Source: Domibacillus tundrae (lineage in GTDB: Bacteria > Bacillota > Bacilli > Bacillales > Domibacillaceae). Taken from it: a stretch of DNA of 64,000 bases. Positions 53,586-62,930 of the stretch are shown here, in pieces (the first letter of the stretch is position 1; each line of letters opens with the position of its first letter). A model generated the notes under the pieces. It did no database searches. It was not told where the DNA came from and was given only the letters and a program-made list of their open reading frames with translations. The stretch covers positions 620,001 through 684,000 of the forward strand of contig NZ_LAJA01000001.1 in NCBI RefSeq assembly GCF_000970675.1, given 5' to 3'. The position numbers and the translations under genes were made by a program.

Positions 53586-56516
53586 ATGAAAAAAATTATA
53601 GTTAATGTCATCTTCTCTATTATGGTCGTTTTGTTGATAATGCCACATGCTGTGCTGCAAGCTGAAGCAGCGGGAAATGACATCGGTGTTTCTATGACCG
53701 CTTCGCCCTCTCAATCTATCGTTGTAAAACCGGTTGACAGCAATGCCCAGGCCCGAATTGATATGAAAATGACACCGTTCGGGAAATACGATCAGCTTGC
53801 CAGAAAGCCTGTTGACGTTGTATTTATATTTGACACATCCGGATCGATGGATGAGTCAGGAAAAAACAAACCGAAGTTTCAAAGTGCAAAAGAAGCTATG
53901 TATAAAGCGCTTGATTATTTTAAAAAGAATGCAGGACCAAATGATCGATTTGCATTTATTCCATTTAACACGGGAGTAGATACAAATAATACAATTGGAA
54001 TTAATTTTGGAACGGGAAGCAAGGCAGCAGTTGAACAAAAATTAGATTTAATTTCTGCTAAGGTAAGAGGTTTAGTCGCCAATGGCGGTACTAATTATCG
54101 TGATCCTATGGAGTATGCGGATAGTTTATTGAGTGGTTCGACAAATGAAAAAAACATTATTTTTATGACGGATGGTGAATTGACGGTTTCAAAAGAAACA
54201 ACAAAATATTGTAGCTGGTTTAATTGTTATGAAGATGGGATTAATACTGTTCTACATTACACTAATGATTCTTTTGGCTATTATTCATCACGGTTTGGAA
54301 ATGTGTCTAATCCTTTTATTCTTAATGGTTCTTCCTGGATAAACACAGGTACCCCTCAAGGTAAAACACAGGCAATAACGCTTTTTAAAACAAATGCTAA
54401 AAAACAAGCTCAATTAATAGGTTCAAAAGGTATAAAAATGTACTCGGTCGGTTTTGGAAACGACGATGAAGCGCTTGATCAAACCTATTTACAAGAACTT
54501 TCTTCTGTTACCGGAGCTTATGCAAGCAGGGCATCAGAGGGTAATGTTGATAAAATCTTCTTAGATATTGCAGAGTCAATTAGCAAACAGAAACTCGATG
54601 CGGAAGTGACGCTTGATTTGGCGAAATTTGGCAGTAAAGTGACGGTTGCTGAAGGAGCTAACGCTGCTGTAGATGGAACAAAAGTAACGTTAAGAAAATC
54701 ATTTGAATACGAATATTTACAAAATGTACCCGCTCCGGTTGATTTGACGCTGCCGCTTGAGTTTAGTGCAGTGGGAATATACACGTTTGATAATATTAAC
54801 CTAACATACAAACGTCCGGATGGTTCTACAGCCTCTGTCACGATTCCGTCTGTTACGATTCAAGTTGCTGCGGAAGCGCCGCCGGCCATTAACGGCAGTA
54901 TGGTGTTAAAAGGGGAATCAGAAGCCAACCCTGTTAACAACTTGATTAAGCAGGCAGGGGCAAAAACAAATTATTTCAGCGCTGAATACAGCTTGAGACC
55001 GAATGGGCTGAGCAACAGCACCGTTAGAGGTACGTTAAACAACATTAAGCTCATTCAGCCGCTGCCGGATGGAATTAGCATTGACGACGAATCAGCGTCT
55101 AATGTGCAGGTTCGACCTAGCGCCAATAGTGGAAAAGAAGCCGTCATTACGTTAAATCAAACCGTTTCGTACGCAAATGGAGCTTTTACGCCGGCATCTT
55201 TTACTGCATCATTGAAATTAAAAGCGGATTGGGCGCTTAACAATGTAACGATGCCGCAAGCCCGCGTAGAATACCAGGATACACGGTTTAATCAAACATA
55301 CAGTTCTTCGATCCCGTCTGCTTCAGAGCGGATCACAAGCAAAGTACGTCTGGATGACGGAAACAATTATTACTACGATGGTTACGCGAACGGCGCCATT
55401 AAAAAGGTCGAGAAGTTAACGGGCAAAACCGTTGCGGAAACAACATTCCCGAACGATTACGGCTTATTGCCAAAACCGGTAAAAGACATTGTTTTCACGG
55501 GCGCAGACAAAAAAGCCATCACAATTACGTATTCAGATAACACAACCGCCACATTATACTTTACTGCTGATATCGGCTTGACAGGTGGAACTAGCAAAAA
55601 CATGATTGCGAATGGATCAACCGTTTATGAAAATGTCGATGCCAAGCTTTCACAGCTTGTAGCGGGTGAAGGTGTTCGTTATGAATACCGTATTAGCACA
55701 CAAGAAGCAGAAGGTGTGGCGTGGAAAATAAGCGAGTGGATATCGCTCGGAAAAGATCAAAGTGTTCCATTGACAACACTAGGCACAAATAAAATTGAGG
55801 TAAGATCATTCGGCGGCTTCTCGCTCAGCAGTGAAGAAATCGTTTCAAAACAAGTGACAATCCAGAAAAAGGCAGAACGGATTGAAATTTGGTCAACGGG
55901 CGATAACCCGCAAAAAATTGACCAGATTTCTGTAGCCGAAGGATCAGCTGTCGAATTTGAAGTGAAAGTATTCCCTGAAGACGCGACGGACCCGTCATGG
56001 AAAGTAGATGTGACAAGCGGCGGGGAATTTGCCGGAGCGCAGAAAAAGTCAGATAAGAAAGAAGAAATGATCGGAACAGTCTTCGGCGTGAAAGAAGGAG
56101 CGTCCGAGTTCACCGTAACATCCAACAGCAATCCGGGTGCTAAGATTACAATTCCAGTCACTGTAACATCGGACTTCGTTCAACTTGAAGGTGTGGCGTT
56201 TGATCAAGCCAAGTACACGAATAAACCAAAGGAGCTGGTTGACAACCTGCTGGACATAACGCCGTCCGATGCGACAGAGCCTGATGTAACCAACGTGAAA
56301 GCGGCGACTGACGGGGTTGTCACCATTATAGAAGATGCGAATGGAGACTGGTACATCGAGTCTGATGAATCGGGCAAAGGCTATACGGATGTTACCGCGA
56401 CGGTCACACAGGAGCAGCCGGATGGAAGCACAGTCACGAAACAAGCAACGGCTGTGTTTGAAACCGGCAGTGACAACGGAGGCGAATCAGCCGACAGCAT
56501 CGATGGAAGATGGTAA
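53586..56516 (+). CDS. Secreted VWA-domain surface protein
   Basis: 976-aa secreted protein. Signal peptide residues 1-28 (KK, hydrophobic core, QAEA). The von Willebrand A domain spans about 76-330, with a complete MIDAS: DTSGS (Asp83, Ser85, Ser87), GGTNYRDP (Thr) and MTDGE (Asp). The C-terminal two-thirds are beta-rich with Ig/cadherin-like stretches and no LPxTG, SLH or terminal membrane helix. ATG 53586 has only a weak ribosome binding site (AAAAGG). It is convergent with the prepilin-like genes, so a role as adhesin or pilus tip partner is plausible (inference). Residues 165-260 come from visibly AT-richer DNA (54.0-54.6 kb) than the rest. Confidence 0.75.
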   Translation: MKKIIVNVIFSIMVVLLIMPHAVLQAEAAGNDIGVSMTASPSQSIVVKPVDSNAQARIDMKMTPFGKYDQLARKPVDVVFIFDTSGSMDESGKNKPKFQSAKEAMYKALDYFKKNAGPNDRFAFIPFNTGVDTNNTIGINFGTGSKAAVEQKLDLISAKVRGLVANGGTNYRDPMEYADSLLSGSTNEKNIIFMTDGELTVSKETTKYCSWFNCYEDGINTVLHYTNDSFGYYSSRFGNVSNPFILNGSSWINTGTPQGKTQAITLFKTNAKKQAQLIGSKGIKMYSVGFGNDDEALDQTYLQELSSVTGAYASRASEGNVDKIFLDIAESISKQKLDAEVTLDLAKFGSKVTVAEGANAAVDGTKVTLRKSFEYEYLQNVPAPVDLTLPLEFSAVGIYTFDNINLTYKRPDGSTASVTIPSVTIQVAAEAPPAINGSMVLKGESEANPVNNLIKQAGAKTNYFSAEYSLRPNGLSNSTVRGTLNNIKLIQPLPDGISIDDESASNVQVRPSANSGKEAVITLNQTVSYANGAFTPASFTASLKLKADWALNNVTMPQARVEYQDTRFNQTYSSSIPSASERITSKVRLDDGNNYYYDGYANGAIKKVEKLTGKTVAETTFPNDYGLLPKPVKDIVFTGADKKAITITYSDNTTATLYFTADIGLTGGTSKNMIANGSTVYENVDAKLSQLVAGEGVRYEYRISTQEAEGVAWKISEWISLGKDQSVPLTTLGTNKIEVRSFGGFSLSSEEIVSKQVTIQKKAERIEIWSTGDNPQKIDQISVAEGSAVEFEVKVFPEDATDPSWKVDVTSGGEFAGAQKKSDKKEEMIGTVFGVKEGASEFTVTSNSNPGAKITIPVTVTSDFVQLEGVAFDQAKYTNKPKELVDNLLDITPSDATEPDVTNVKAATDGVVTIIEDANGDWYIESDESGKGYTDVTATVTQEQPDGSTVTKQATAVFETGSDNGGESADSIDGRW

Positions 56517-56518
56517 TA

Positions 56519-56561
56519 AAACAAAGAATCCCTGGGGAACTGTCCCGGGGATTCTTTGTTG
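56519..56561. terminator. Bidirectional terminator between VWA and pilin genes
   Basis: ACAAAGAATCCC and GGGATTCTTTGT form the outer stem around GGGGA/TCCCC. It serves both convergent units. Confidence 0.85.
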
Positions 56562-56565
56562 TCCA

Positions 56566-58839
56566 TTATTCCACTGTCAGCTGGTCGCTGTATACTGACA
56601 AATACTTCACTCTCGGCAAGTAATCAAGCTGGCCAAGCAGAATATTCCGGTTGTAATTGATGATAAACCGTGAGTAATGGTCTGTTTGCTGACCGGGTGA
56701 TGGGACGGCTTTTATAATATCGTAGCCATTTGTTTCACCACGTACCGCATTAATAACAAAATCACCTTTAGCAAATAAGCCGCCATCTACAAAAAACAGA
56801 GAGCCGACTCCGTATAGTTCAGCGGCTCTTGGTTCTTTGCCGGTAACAGATGCCTCCACATCTTTATTTGTATAGAAAAAGCCTTTCAGCGGCTGTATAT
56901 CACGGCTTGGGTCTTCTTCCGGAACGTACGGCCCATCTTTCGGTTCATCGCTGTCTTCAAAGTTCTGAAACTCGTTAATGCGGGTAATCAGCAATGAACC
57001 GCCTGATAACGAAACAAGCTGTCCATCGTTCCAGCCGCGGATGGATAAGTTAGAGATTTTCGTTTCACCTTTTGCATACATCGTGCCATTAATAGAAAAA
57101 AGATCGTTTTCCGGCTGTTCGTCTTGCTCAACACCGCCTTGAATAGTCAGGTTTTTTTCGGTAAATAACGAACCGTCAAAATAAATATCATCTTCTTCAC
57201 TGTCTTTGGCATAAAGGTTGATATTATCGTTGGACAAAATTAGTCCTTCAACTTCCGCTTTTTTTGTTAAATCAAGCGTAATCGACCCAGCGGCTTCCAA
57301 GTGATTTTTTAGTTTAAAGTTTCCATCAGACGTGATTTTTACATTTCCTAGACTATAAACTGTGTTAACACTATTGGCATCAGCGGCTGGAAAATCAATG
57401 GACAGGTCGCCTGTGTTATCAATGATTAGATTTCTTCCTGTTTGTAAAGGAGCTAAAATTGTCATATCTCCACTTCCGTTTGTGATAAAGGCATCTTCCT
57501 GGCTGTACATAGACCCCAGCTTCATACTTCCGCTGCCATTTGTAATCGTAATCGCCAGTTGATCATACAGTTTGGCGGTTTCTGTATTCATGGTTCCTGT
57601 TTTATTTTCGAGTGTTAGCCCGCTGTCAGAGACGATGTTTTTGTTTAATGTAACCGTCCCGCTGCCTTCATTAACAATATTCAAAACACCGCCGGAAACA
57701 GAGATGTTTTCTATGGTTAACGTGTCTTGTGCATAAATGGTTAAAGATCCTTTTACATTTATATTTTTGAATAAGGTGCCAATTGGTCTTACAACGGCGT
57801 TTCCGACATAGTTTACGTTAGAAATATTTGGTTGTTTGCTAGCGTATTCTGATAATGTCTGGGGGACTAGTTTCGTTATGCCGCCGACGACCGAGTTAAC
57901 GAGTGGAATGCCGCTTTGCACTGTTAGATTTATGGCTCCGTTGTCTAGCGCAGTGGCTGGAGGCACAATGGTTTCTCCTTCAGCAGAATTGCGATTCTCT
58001 TTATACGCCTGATTAAATTCAATCGACTGGTACTGGCTGTCATTTTTCAGCATCGGCACTTTTTCGTAATAAAAGTTTTCAGGAACGAGCTCTTTGGTTA
58101 AGGCGGTCGGATCAAAATTCCAATCTGTATAGAGGTCAGGTGTTCCTACATATAAGTCCCCTGAGATGGAAGGCATTGGTGTTTCACTATCAAGTTCTCT
58201 TCCTGTTGACGTATTATAATAAGCGTTTTTGTCAATGGATAATTTATTGGCAAAAATATTTCCTTCAAGGTGAGGGGAGCCATTAAGCGTCAATGTTCCT
58301 TTTTCAGAGCCGAGCGCGTATTTTAAAAAGCTTGGCAAAGGTGAGATGATCAGTTCTTTTTTGGCTGTCCGTGAAACAACAGCCGACCCGTCCGGTTCAT
58401 TCGCGGTAATGGATACTTCAAGCACCCGGGTGAGGGACTCTGCTTTATTAATCGGATAGTTATCAGTAACATCATGGACATCTATCGTGACAATGGCTTC
58501 GTTTTCAGCTTTTAATGTGTTACTAATCTCGGTTTTCGTTCCTTCTAGCAGAATGTCAATATTTGAAGGAGTAACTGGCTCAAGGTTAACTGACCCTTCA
58601 TCTGACGTTTTAAATAACTCAAATCTGTCACTTCTCAAAGCGTCTGACAACTCAGCACTGTACGAATCAATCGATTTGACCGCTTCGTATGTTACATCTA
58701 CATCTGCTACACGAACGGTTGTGCGTTTTGCTCCGCCAATAGTGGATGCAACGACGGCGAGGCCGATCGTTGATATAACAACCGTGACCAACAGAACAAA
58801 CAGCAGCGCATTTCCTTTTTCATTACGTAAGGGGTTCAT
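56566..58839 (-). CDS. Large PilX-like prepilin-type protein
   Basis: 757-aa protein with a type IV prepilin-like N-terminus: short charged leader with EKG before NALLFVLLVTVVISTIGLAVVA. It lacks the Glu5 typical of major pilins, as in PilX-type minor pilins. The long remainder is beta-helix-like, with many repeats of the kind LTIENISVSGGVLNI, suggesting an extended adhesive domain. ATG 58839 overlaps the previous stop (TAATG). Last of three minus-strand pilin-like genes; probably exported to the pilus tip or surface (inference). Confidence 0.7.
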   Translation of the reverse strand: MNPLRNEKGNALLFVLLVTVVISTIGLAVVASTIGGAKRTTVRVADVDVTYEAVKSIDSYSAELSDALRSDRFELFKTSDEGSVNLEPVTPSNIDILLEGTKTEISNTLKAENEAIVTIDVHDVTDNYPINKAESLTRVLEVSITANEPDGSAVVSRTAKKELIISPLPSFLKYALGSEKGTLTLNGSPHLEGNIFANKLSIDKNAYYNTSTGRELDSETPMPSISGDLYVGTPDLYTDWNFDPTALTKELVPENFYYEKVPMLKNDSQYQSIEFNQAYKENRNSAEGETIVPPATALDNGAINLTVQSGIPLVNSVVGGITKLVPQTLSEYASKQPNISNVNYVGNAVVRPIGTLFKNINVKGSLTIYAQDTLTIENISVSGGVLNIVNEGSGTVTLNKNIVSDSGLTLENKTGTMNTETAKLYDQLAITITNGSGSMKLGSMYSQEDAFITNGSGDMTILAPLQTGRNLIIDNTGDLSIDFPAADANSVNTVYSLGNVKITSDGNFKLKNHLEAAGSITLDLTKKAEVEGLILSNDNINLYAKDSEEDDIYFDGSLFTEKNLTIQGGVEQDEQPENDLFSINGTMYAKGETKISNLSIRGWNDGQLVSLSGGSLLITRINEFQNFEDSDEPKDGPYVPEEDPSRDIQPLKGFFYTNKDVEASVTGKEPRAAELYGVGSLFFVDGGLFAKGDFVINAVRGETNGYDIIKAVPSPGQQTDHYSRFIINYNRNILLGQLDYLPRVKYLSVYSDQLTVE

Positions 58840-59483
58840 TAAAATCCAAACCTACTTTCCAATTGCATAGTTTCCACGGTCCGGTCATTTTGTAAGTTGA
58901 AAACAAGCTCAATCGTTCCGCTTTGGCAGGAAGAGGACGCTGTTTCAGATGTGCAGGTAACACGAAAAATCGGTTTACCATCTGGATTCCCGATGAAACC
59001 GGATGGAACCTCCAGCGTTTCAGTACCGTCATTGTCAGTGCCGGATTTTTGAATTTTAATTTGCTTACCTTCAATAAAGATCTTTTTTGTTTCGGTTTCG
59101 GCGCCTTTGTCCTCTTGAATAGGGTCATAATAGGAATCAGGACTGTCACTGTCCTTATTTTGATTTTCCACTTCGTTGAAGGCTGCTTCCATACTGTTGA
59201 TAATGGTGACGCAGGAGCCGTCCAGACAGCTGGTAACTTCGTCAAAAGGAGTCGAGTAAAACTCATTCATAATCCGAGTTGTCACATAATCGGCGTCTTC
59301 CCGAAACTGGGTTTCAGCAGTTTGTTTTGTGAAAATTTTCTGCCCGGTGACAAGTGTACTCGTTAAAACCGGTGCTATGATCGCCATGATCGCGATGACA
59401 GCGAGAACCTCCATTAAGCTTATGCCGCGCTCATCGCATATCCTCGCTTTTAATCGTGCCATCCAGCTCCACTTCCGGTTCAT
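58839..59483 (-). CDS. Type IV prepilin-like protein (PilW/GspJ-like)
   Basis: 214 aa. Leader ending in ERG, then ISLMEVLAVIAIMAIIAPVLT, a class III signal with Glu5 after the predicted prepilin peptidase site. The globular part has four Cys (SCLDGSC, TCTS..SSSCQSG), perhaps disulfide-bonded. ATG 59483 is supported by GAGGTG 8 nt upstream; the start lies inside the preceding gene, overlapping it by 53 bp. Minor pilin or pseudopilin. Confidence 0.8.
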   Translation of the reverse strand: MNRKWSWMARLKARICDERGISLMEVLAVIAIMAIIAPVLTSTLVTGQKIFTKQTAETQFREDADYVTTRIMNEFYSTPFDEVTSCLDGSCVTIINSMEAAFNEVENQNKDSDSPDSYYDPIQEDKGAETETKKIFIEGKQIKIQKSGTDNDGTETLEVPSGFIGNPDGKPIFRVTCTSETASSSCQSGTIELVFNLQNDRTVETMQLESRFGF

Positions 59484-59955
59484 TTTCTTTCCACCTCACT
59501 TTCACCTCAATCGGAACGTAATATTTTTTAGTTTCTTCATCAGCAACATTCTTTGAGGAAACCGTAACATCGTAAGAGCCGCCGTTTACTTCAATATTTT
59601 CGCATTTTGCTTCGTCTACATTGTTTGACTCTGGATTCGTGGGCTCAAGCGTATATACAAGAATATCGGCATCGTCTTCAGAGGGACACATTTTCAGCCA
59701 TTTTTCAGTTGTAGGATTATTGGAGTATTCATAAAATTCATGCCGCATTTCGACAAAGGGCTCCTTTTCCATAAACATCAAAGCGTTCCGGGCCACATTT
59801 AATGCAACCGTTCTGCTTTCATTTGACGCGTTAAAAGTCCCAGCCTGAAAAAAGAAACTAGTGACGGACAGCAGAATTATACTTAATATAGTAAGAGATA
59901 CCAAAAGTTCGAGTAAAGTGACACCTGCTTGACAATTTTTTATCTTTTTCGTCAC
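59431..59955 (-). CDS. Type IV prepilin-like protein (PilV/GspI-like)
   Basis: 174 aa. Leader ending in QAG, then VTLLELLVSLTILSIILLSV, a class III prepilin signal with Glu5. GTG 59955 follows AAAGGA on the minus strand. First gene of the three-gene pilin-like operon. Transcription probably starts near the inverted repeat at 59993-60014. Confidence 0.82.
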   Translation of the reverse strand: MTKKIKNCQAGVTLLELLVSLTILSIILLSVTSFFFQAGTFNASNESRTVALNVARNALMFMEKEPFVEMRHEFYEYSNNPTTEKWLKMCPSEDDADILVYTLEPTNPESNNVDEAKCENIEVNGGSYDVTVSSKNVADEETKKYYVPIEVKVRWKENEPEVELDGTIKSEDMR

Positions 59956-59992
59956 GTTCTTCTTTCCTTTCTTTGCAATTACGTAACTTTAT

Positions 59993-60014
59993 TATACAAT
60001 ATTTCTATTGTATA
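59993..60014. promoter_or_regulatory. Inverted repeat between divergent pilin and membrane-protein genes
   Basis: TATACAATA (59993-60001) and TATTGTATA (60006-60014), a perfect 9-bp inverted repeat with a 4-bp spacer. It overlaps -10-like TATAAT/TACAAT sequences of the minus-strand operon and lies 62 bp before the plus-strand start. Candidate operator. Confidence 0.45.
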
Positions 60015-60075
60015 GCATTTCTTATGTGAAAATTTTGTAATTATTCTACTACATTAGTAATAGTGAGGGTTGTTA

Positions 60076-62019
60076 ATGACGAAAACAGTCATGATGTTTA
60101 TTGGATTTTTACTTATTTTGCCTATTTTACCGTGGCTGCCGCTCGGGATTTCATTGAAAGGAAAATTAATTATTGCACTTGAAAGTTTTGCGATCGCTGG
60201 CGCCATCATGATGACAATCGCTTATCTCCCATTATGGCAAGGTGTTCTGATCGGCCTTCTCATCTTTATAATGGTCGGCTACTTAACGTTGAAATACGGA
60301 CTTCCGGTTTGGTCTGCAGAAGCAATACACCTAGAAGAAACAGAAGACAAGGAAACGGATTTTAACGGCCAGACAATAAAACGGCTGCAGCTGCCATTTT
60401 TCAAGAAAAACGTGTCTGTCCCCCCAGAACAGATGTTGATACATACAGATGAAAAAAACAAAGGGAAGCCGGATTCTTTCGAAAAAAAGCAAGACGGCAG
60501 TGTAGAGAACAGCCAAGGGATCGATACCGTTTCTGCTGCTGATCATGCCGCCGCTCCAAGTGCAGAAAAGATACCTGTGGAGGACGTAGGTAAAGAAGTG
60601 GTCTCTAATCATGAACAGGATGACCCGGATGTTCTTAAAGAATTGACGTGGTCAAATGAGGCAGCTGATCGTGGAGAAATCACTGATCCGAAACGAGAGG
60701 ATGAGCCTGAAAGCGACCTTGAGGAACTCGACTTGCTATTCAGTCATGCAAATGCAGAAGATAAGCATGAGGCAGAAGAAGCAGAAACAGAGCCGGTCGA
60801 CGAAAATGAGGATGATTGGCTGGAAGTATTAAGCGAAGCCGGCGAAAAAGAAACGACAGTGAATAATTCTGGAACCCTTTATGAAGTGGATGAAAAGGCC
60901 ACATACTTACAAAAATTGTTTTCAGAGGAATCTGCTTCTTTGGATGAGAAAGAAGCAATCGAATCCGAAAGCGTTGGTTTTGAAGAAACAAAAGAAAAAA
61001 CAATTAATGAAACGCTGGAGGACAGCTCGGAAGAAATGGATGAGCTGGACGAGCGTTATTTAAACGATTTATTTAAAGAAGAGTTAGATTCAGAAACAGA
61101 AACGTCTTCCGAAGAAGAAGATTTGGAAACGATTAAAGAGCTTGAAGAAGATTTAGTTCTAGAATACGACGATTCCAATATCGAACAGTTGCCTGCTGAT
61201 CCGGATGGACAAGAAAAGCTGAGTGAAACATCGGAAGAAAGTGAAGAGCTTCCACTTATTCAAAAAGATCGTGCCAGTGCAAATTCCTTGGATGAAACGT
61301 TGGAGGACAGCTCGGAAGAAATGGATGAGCTGGACGAGCGTTATTTAAACGATTTATTTAAAGAAGAGTTAGATTCAGAAACAGAAACGTCTTCCGAAGA
61401 AGATTTGGAAACGATTAAAGAGCTTGAAGAAGATTTAGTTCTAGAATACGACGATTCCAACATCGAACAGCTGACTGCTAATCCGGATGGAGAAGAAAAG
61501 CTGAGCGAAACATCGGAGAAAAGTGGAGAGCTTCCATTCATTCAGAAAGATCATGACAGTGCAAATGCCTTTTTAGAAGAAGACATAGTGGAAAACGATA
61601 ACGATGAAACACTGCCCCATGAGACAGTTGATAATGAGCCTGTGCCTCAAGAGAGTGAACTGGGAGAAACAGAGCAAAAACAAGAGCCGGAGCGGTCATT
61701 GTTATCGCCGGATTGGCTGCATATTATCGTTCAGGAAATTGCCATAAAGCAAAAAGTGCTGCCTTATTCAGAGGCAGAGGAGCTTATGCTAAGCTACTTA
61801 AAGGCGCCGCTTCATGACCGCGACTATTATGTTATTGCCCGAATGCTTCTGGCATTTTATGTAGCAAATGATGAACCGCTTCAGGCAATACGGTTTGCGG
61901 ATCAGCTCATGATCCGTCTTCAAGCCTATTCGGTTCTTATAGAAGAAATTAAAAGTATTAAAGAGATGGTCACAAATCAAACAATGAAAACAGGTGAGAG
62001 AGATGAAGAAAAGCAGTGA
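60076..62019 (+). CDS. Membrane-anchored acidic protein with tandem repeats
   Basis: 647-aa protein. Three N-terminal membrane helices (residues 3-77: MMFIGFLLILPILPWL, LESFAIAGAIMMTIAYLPLW, GVLIGLLIFIMVGYL) are followed by a very acidic region (about 90-540), probably disordered, with two near-identical 92-residue repeats. A C-terminal helical domain (545-640: WLHIIVQEIAIKQKVLPYSEAEELML; broken here for reading) resembles a TPR-type fold. ATG 60076 lies after GAGGG (60065-60069). It overlaps the PRC-barrel gene by 17 bp. In a pilus-gene neighbourhood it may be a scaffold; I know no family. Confidence 0.6.
   Translation: MTKTVMMFIGFLLILPILPWLPLGISLKGKLIIALESFAIAGAIMMTIAYLPLWQGVLIGLLIFIMVGYLTLKYGLPVWSAEAIHLEETEDKETDFNGQTIKRLQLPFFKKNVSVPPEQMLIHTDEKNKGKPDSFEKKQDGSVENSQGIDTVSAADHAAAPSAEKIPVEDVGKEVVSNHEQDDPDVLKELTWSNEAADRGEITDPKREDEPESDLEELDLLFSHANAEDKHEAEEAETEPVDENEDDWLEVLSEAGEKETTVNNSGTLYEVDEKATYLQKLFSEESASLDEKEAIESESVGFEETKEKTINETLEDSSEEMDELDERYLNDLFKEELDSETETSSEEEDLETIKELEEDLVLEYDDSNIEQLPADPDGQEKLSETSEESEELPLIQKDRASANSLDETLEDSSEEMDELDERYLNDLFKEELDSETETSSEEDLETIKELEEDLVLEYDDSNIEQLTANPDGEEKLSETSEKSGELPFIQKDHDSANAFLEEDIVENDNDETLPHETVDNEPVPQESELGETEQKQEPERSLLSPDWLHIIVQEIAIKQKVLPYSEAEELMLSYLKAPLHDRDYYVIARMLLAFYVANDEPLQAIRFADQLMIRLQAYSVLIEEIKSIKEMVTNQTMKTGERDEEKQ
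61009..61567 (+). repeat. In-gene tandem repeat, two units of about 280 bp
   Basis: Unit 1 starts at 61009 and unit 2 at 61294, an offset of 285 bp. Both encode ETLEDSSEEMDELDERYL through to IQKD..SANS/A. They are nearly identical for the first 180 bp, with one codon (Glu) fewer in unit 2, and diverge toward the end. This is recent in-frame duplication. Confidence 0.9.
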
Positions 62020-62926
62020 AGTGCAAGGTCTCCCGATTATTAGCATTGCAGATGGTGTTGAAATCGGCCAGGCGAAATCACTTATTATCAATCCAGAAAA
62101 AAGAAGCATCGATTTTGTGACGATTGGCCACGAAGAGTGGGAGCAAGAAGGAAAAGCAATTCCATTTAACAAAATTATTGGGATTGGTGATTACGCTCTG
62201 ACGATTGATCACGAAAGCAGTGTCATCGAAATGAATAATATTCCGGTTGCGAATGAATTACTAAACCGAAAAACAAAGATTGAACAAACACGCCTCATGA
62301 CAAAAAAAGGGCAGCTGATCGGTCAGGCAGTTGAATATATGATTGATGATGAAACGGGCGAGATTGTGCAGCTGTTTGTTAAAGACAACGAAGGCTCGTT
62401 TATTGTGAACGGGCAATATGTCGTGACGTACGGCCGCGACTTAATTATTGTCAGTGAAGACGTTGTGAAAGAATCACTTGAAGTGGAAGCAGAAAAGCCG
62501 CATTTAGCTAACATTGAACCTGATAAGCAGAATGAAGAAAAAGAAAAAAATGCCGTATTGCCAGGAGAGAAACAAAGACAAGAGGCAGATAACGAGCTTT
62601 ATTTAGTAGAAGGTAAACTAAATCCGGCTTTGGAAACAGCCGAATTGACGGATCAGGAGGCCCGTGCGGAGCATGTCTTAGAAGAAGCAGATGAACAGCT
62701 TGAAGAAAGTGAGTCACCAGAAGTCTCTTCTATTGACCGCTGGCTTCAACTAATCGATGATCAGCAAAGCAAGCTGTTAAATGGTAAAACCACGACAAAA
62801 GACATTGAATTAAACGGGGAATTACTGATTCCGGCTGGAGCCGTTTTAAATGAAGAGCACATTCAAAAAGCCCGGTTGGCCGGTCCAGAGATTTTGGTTG
62901 AATTAAGCATGAACAGCGAGGCTTGA
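62003..62926 (+). CDS. PRC-barrel domain protein
   Basis: 307-aa cytoplasmic protein. Two PRC-barrel-like domains: residues 4-75 (GLPIISIADGVEIGQAKSL) and 85-160 (KKGQLIGQAVEYMIDDETGEIV; broken for reading). An acidic linker and a small C-terminal domain (WLQLIDDQQSKLLNGKTT...GELLIPAGAVLNEEHIQKA) follow. ATG 62003 lies 5 nt after AGGTGA. PRC barrels bind RNA or protein partners; here it is cotranscribed with the membrane-anchored acidic protein and the VanW-like gene. Confidence 0.72.
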   Translation: MKKSSEVQGLPIISIADGVEIGQAKSLIINPEKRSIDFVTIGHEEWEQEGKAIPFNKIIGIGDYALTIDHESSVIEMNNIPVANELLNRKTKIEQTRLMTKKGQLIGQAVEYMIDDETGEIVQLFVKDNEGSFIVNGQYVVTYGRDLIIVSEDVVKESLEVEAEKPHLANIEPDKQNEEKEKNAVLPGEKQRQEADNELYLVEGKLNPALETAELTDQEARAEHVLEEADEQLEESESPEVSSIDRWLQLIDDQQSKLLNGKTTTKDIELNGELLIPAGAVLNEEHIQKARLAGPEILVELSMNSEA

Positions 62927-62930
62927 TATC

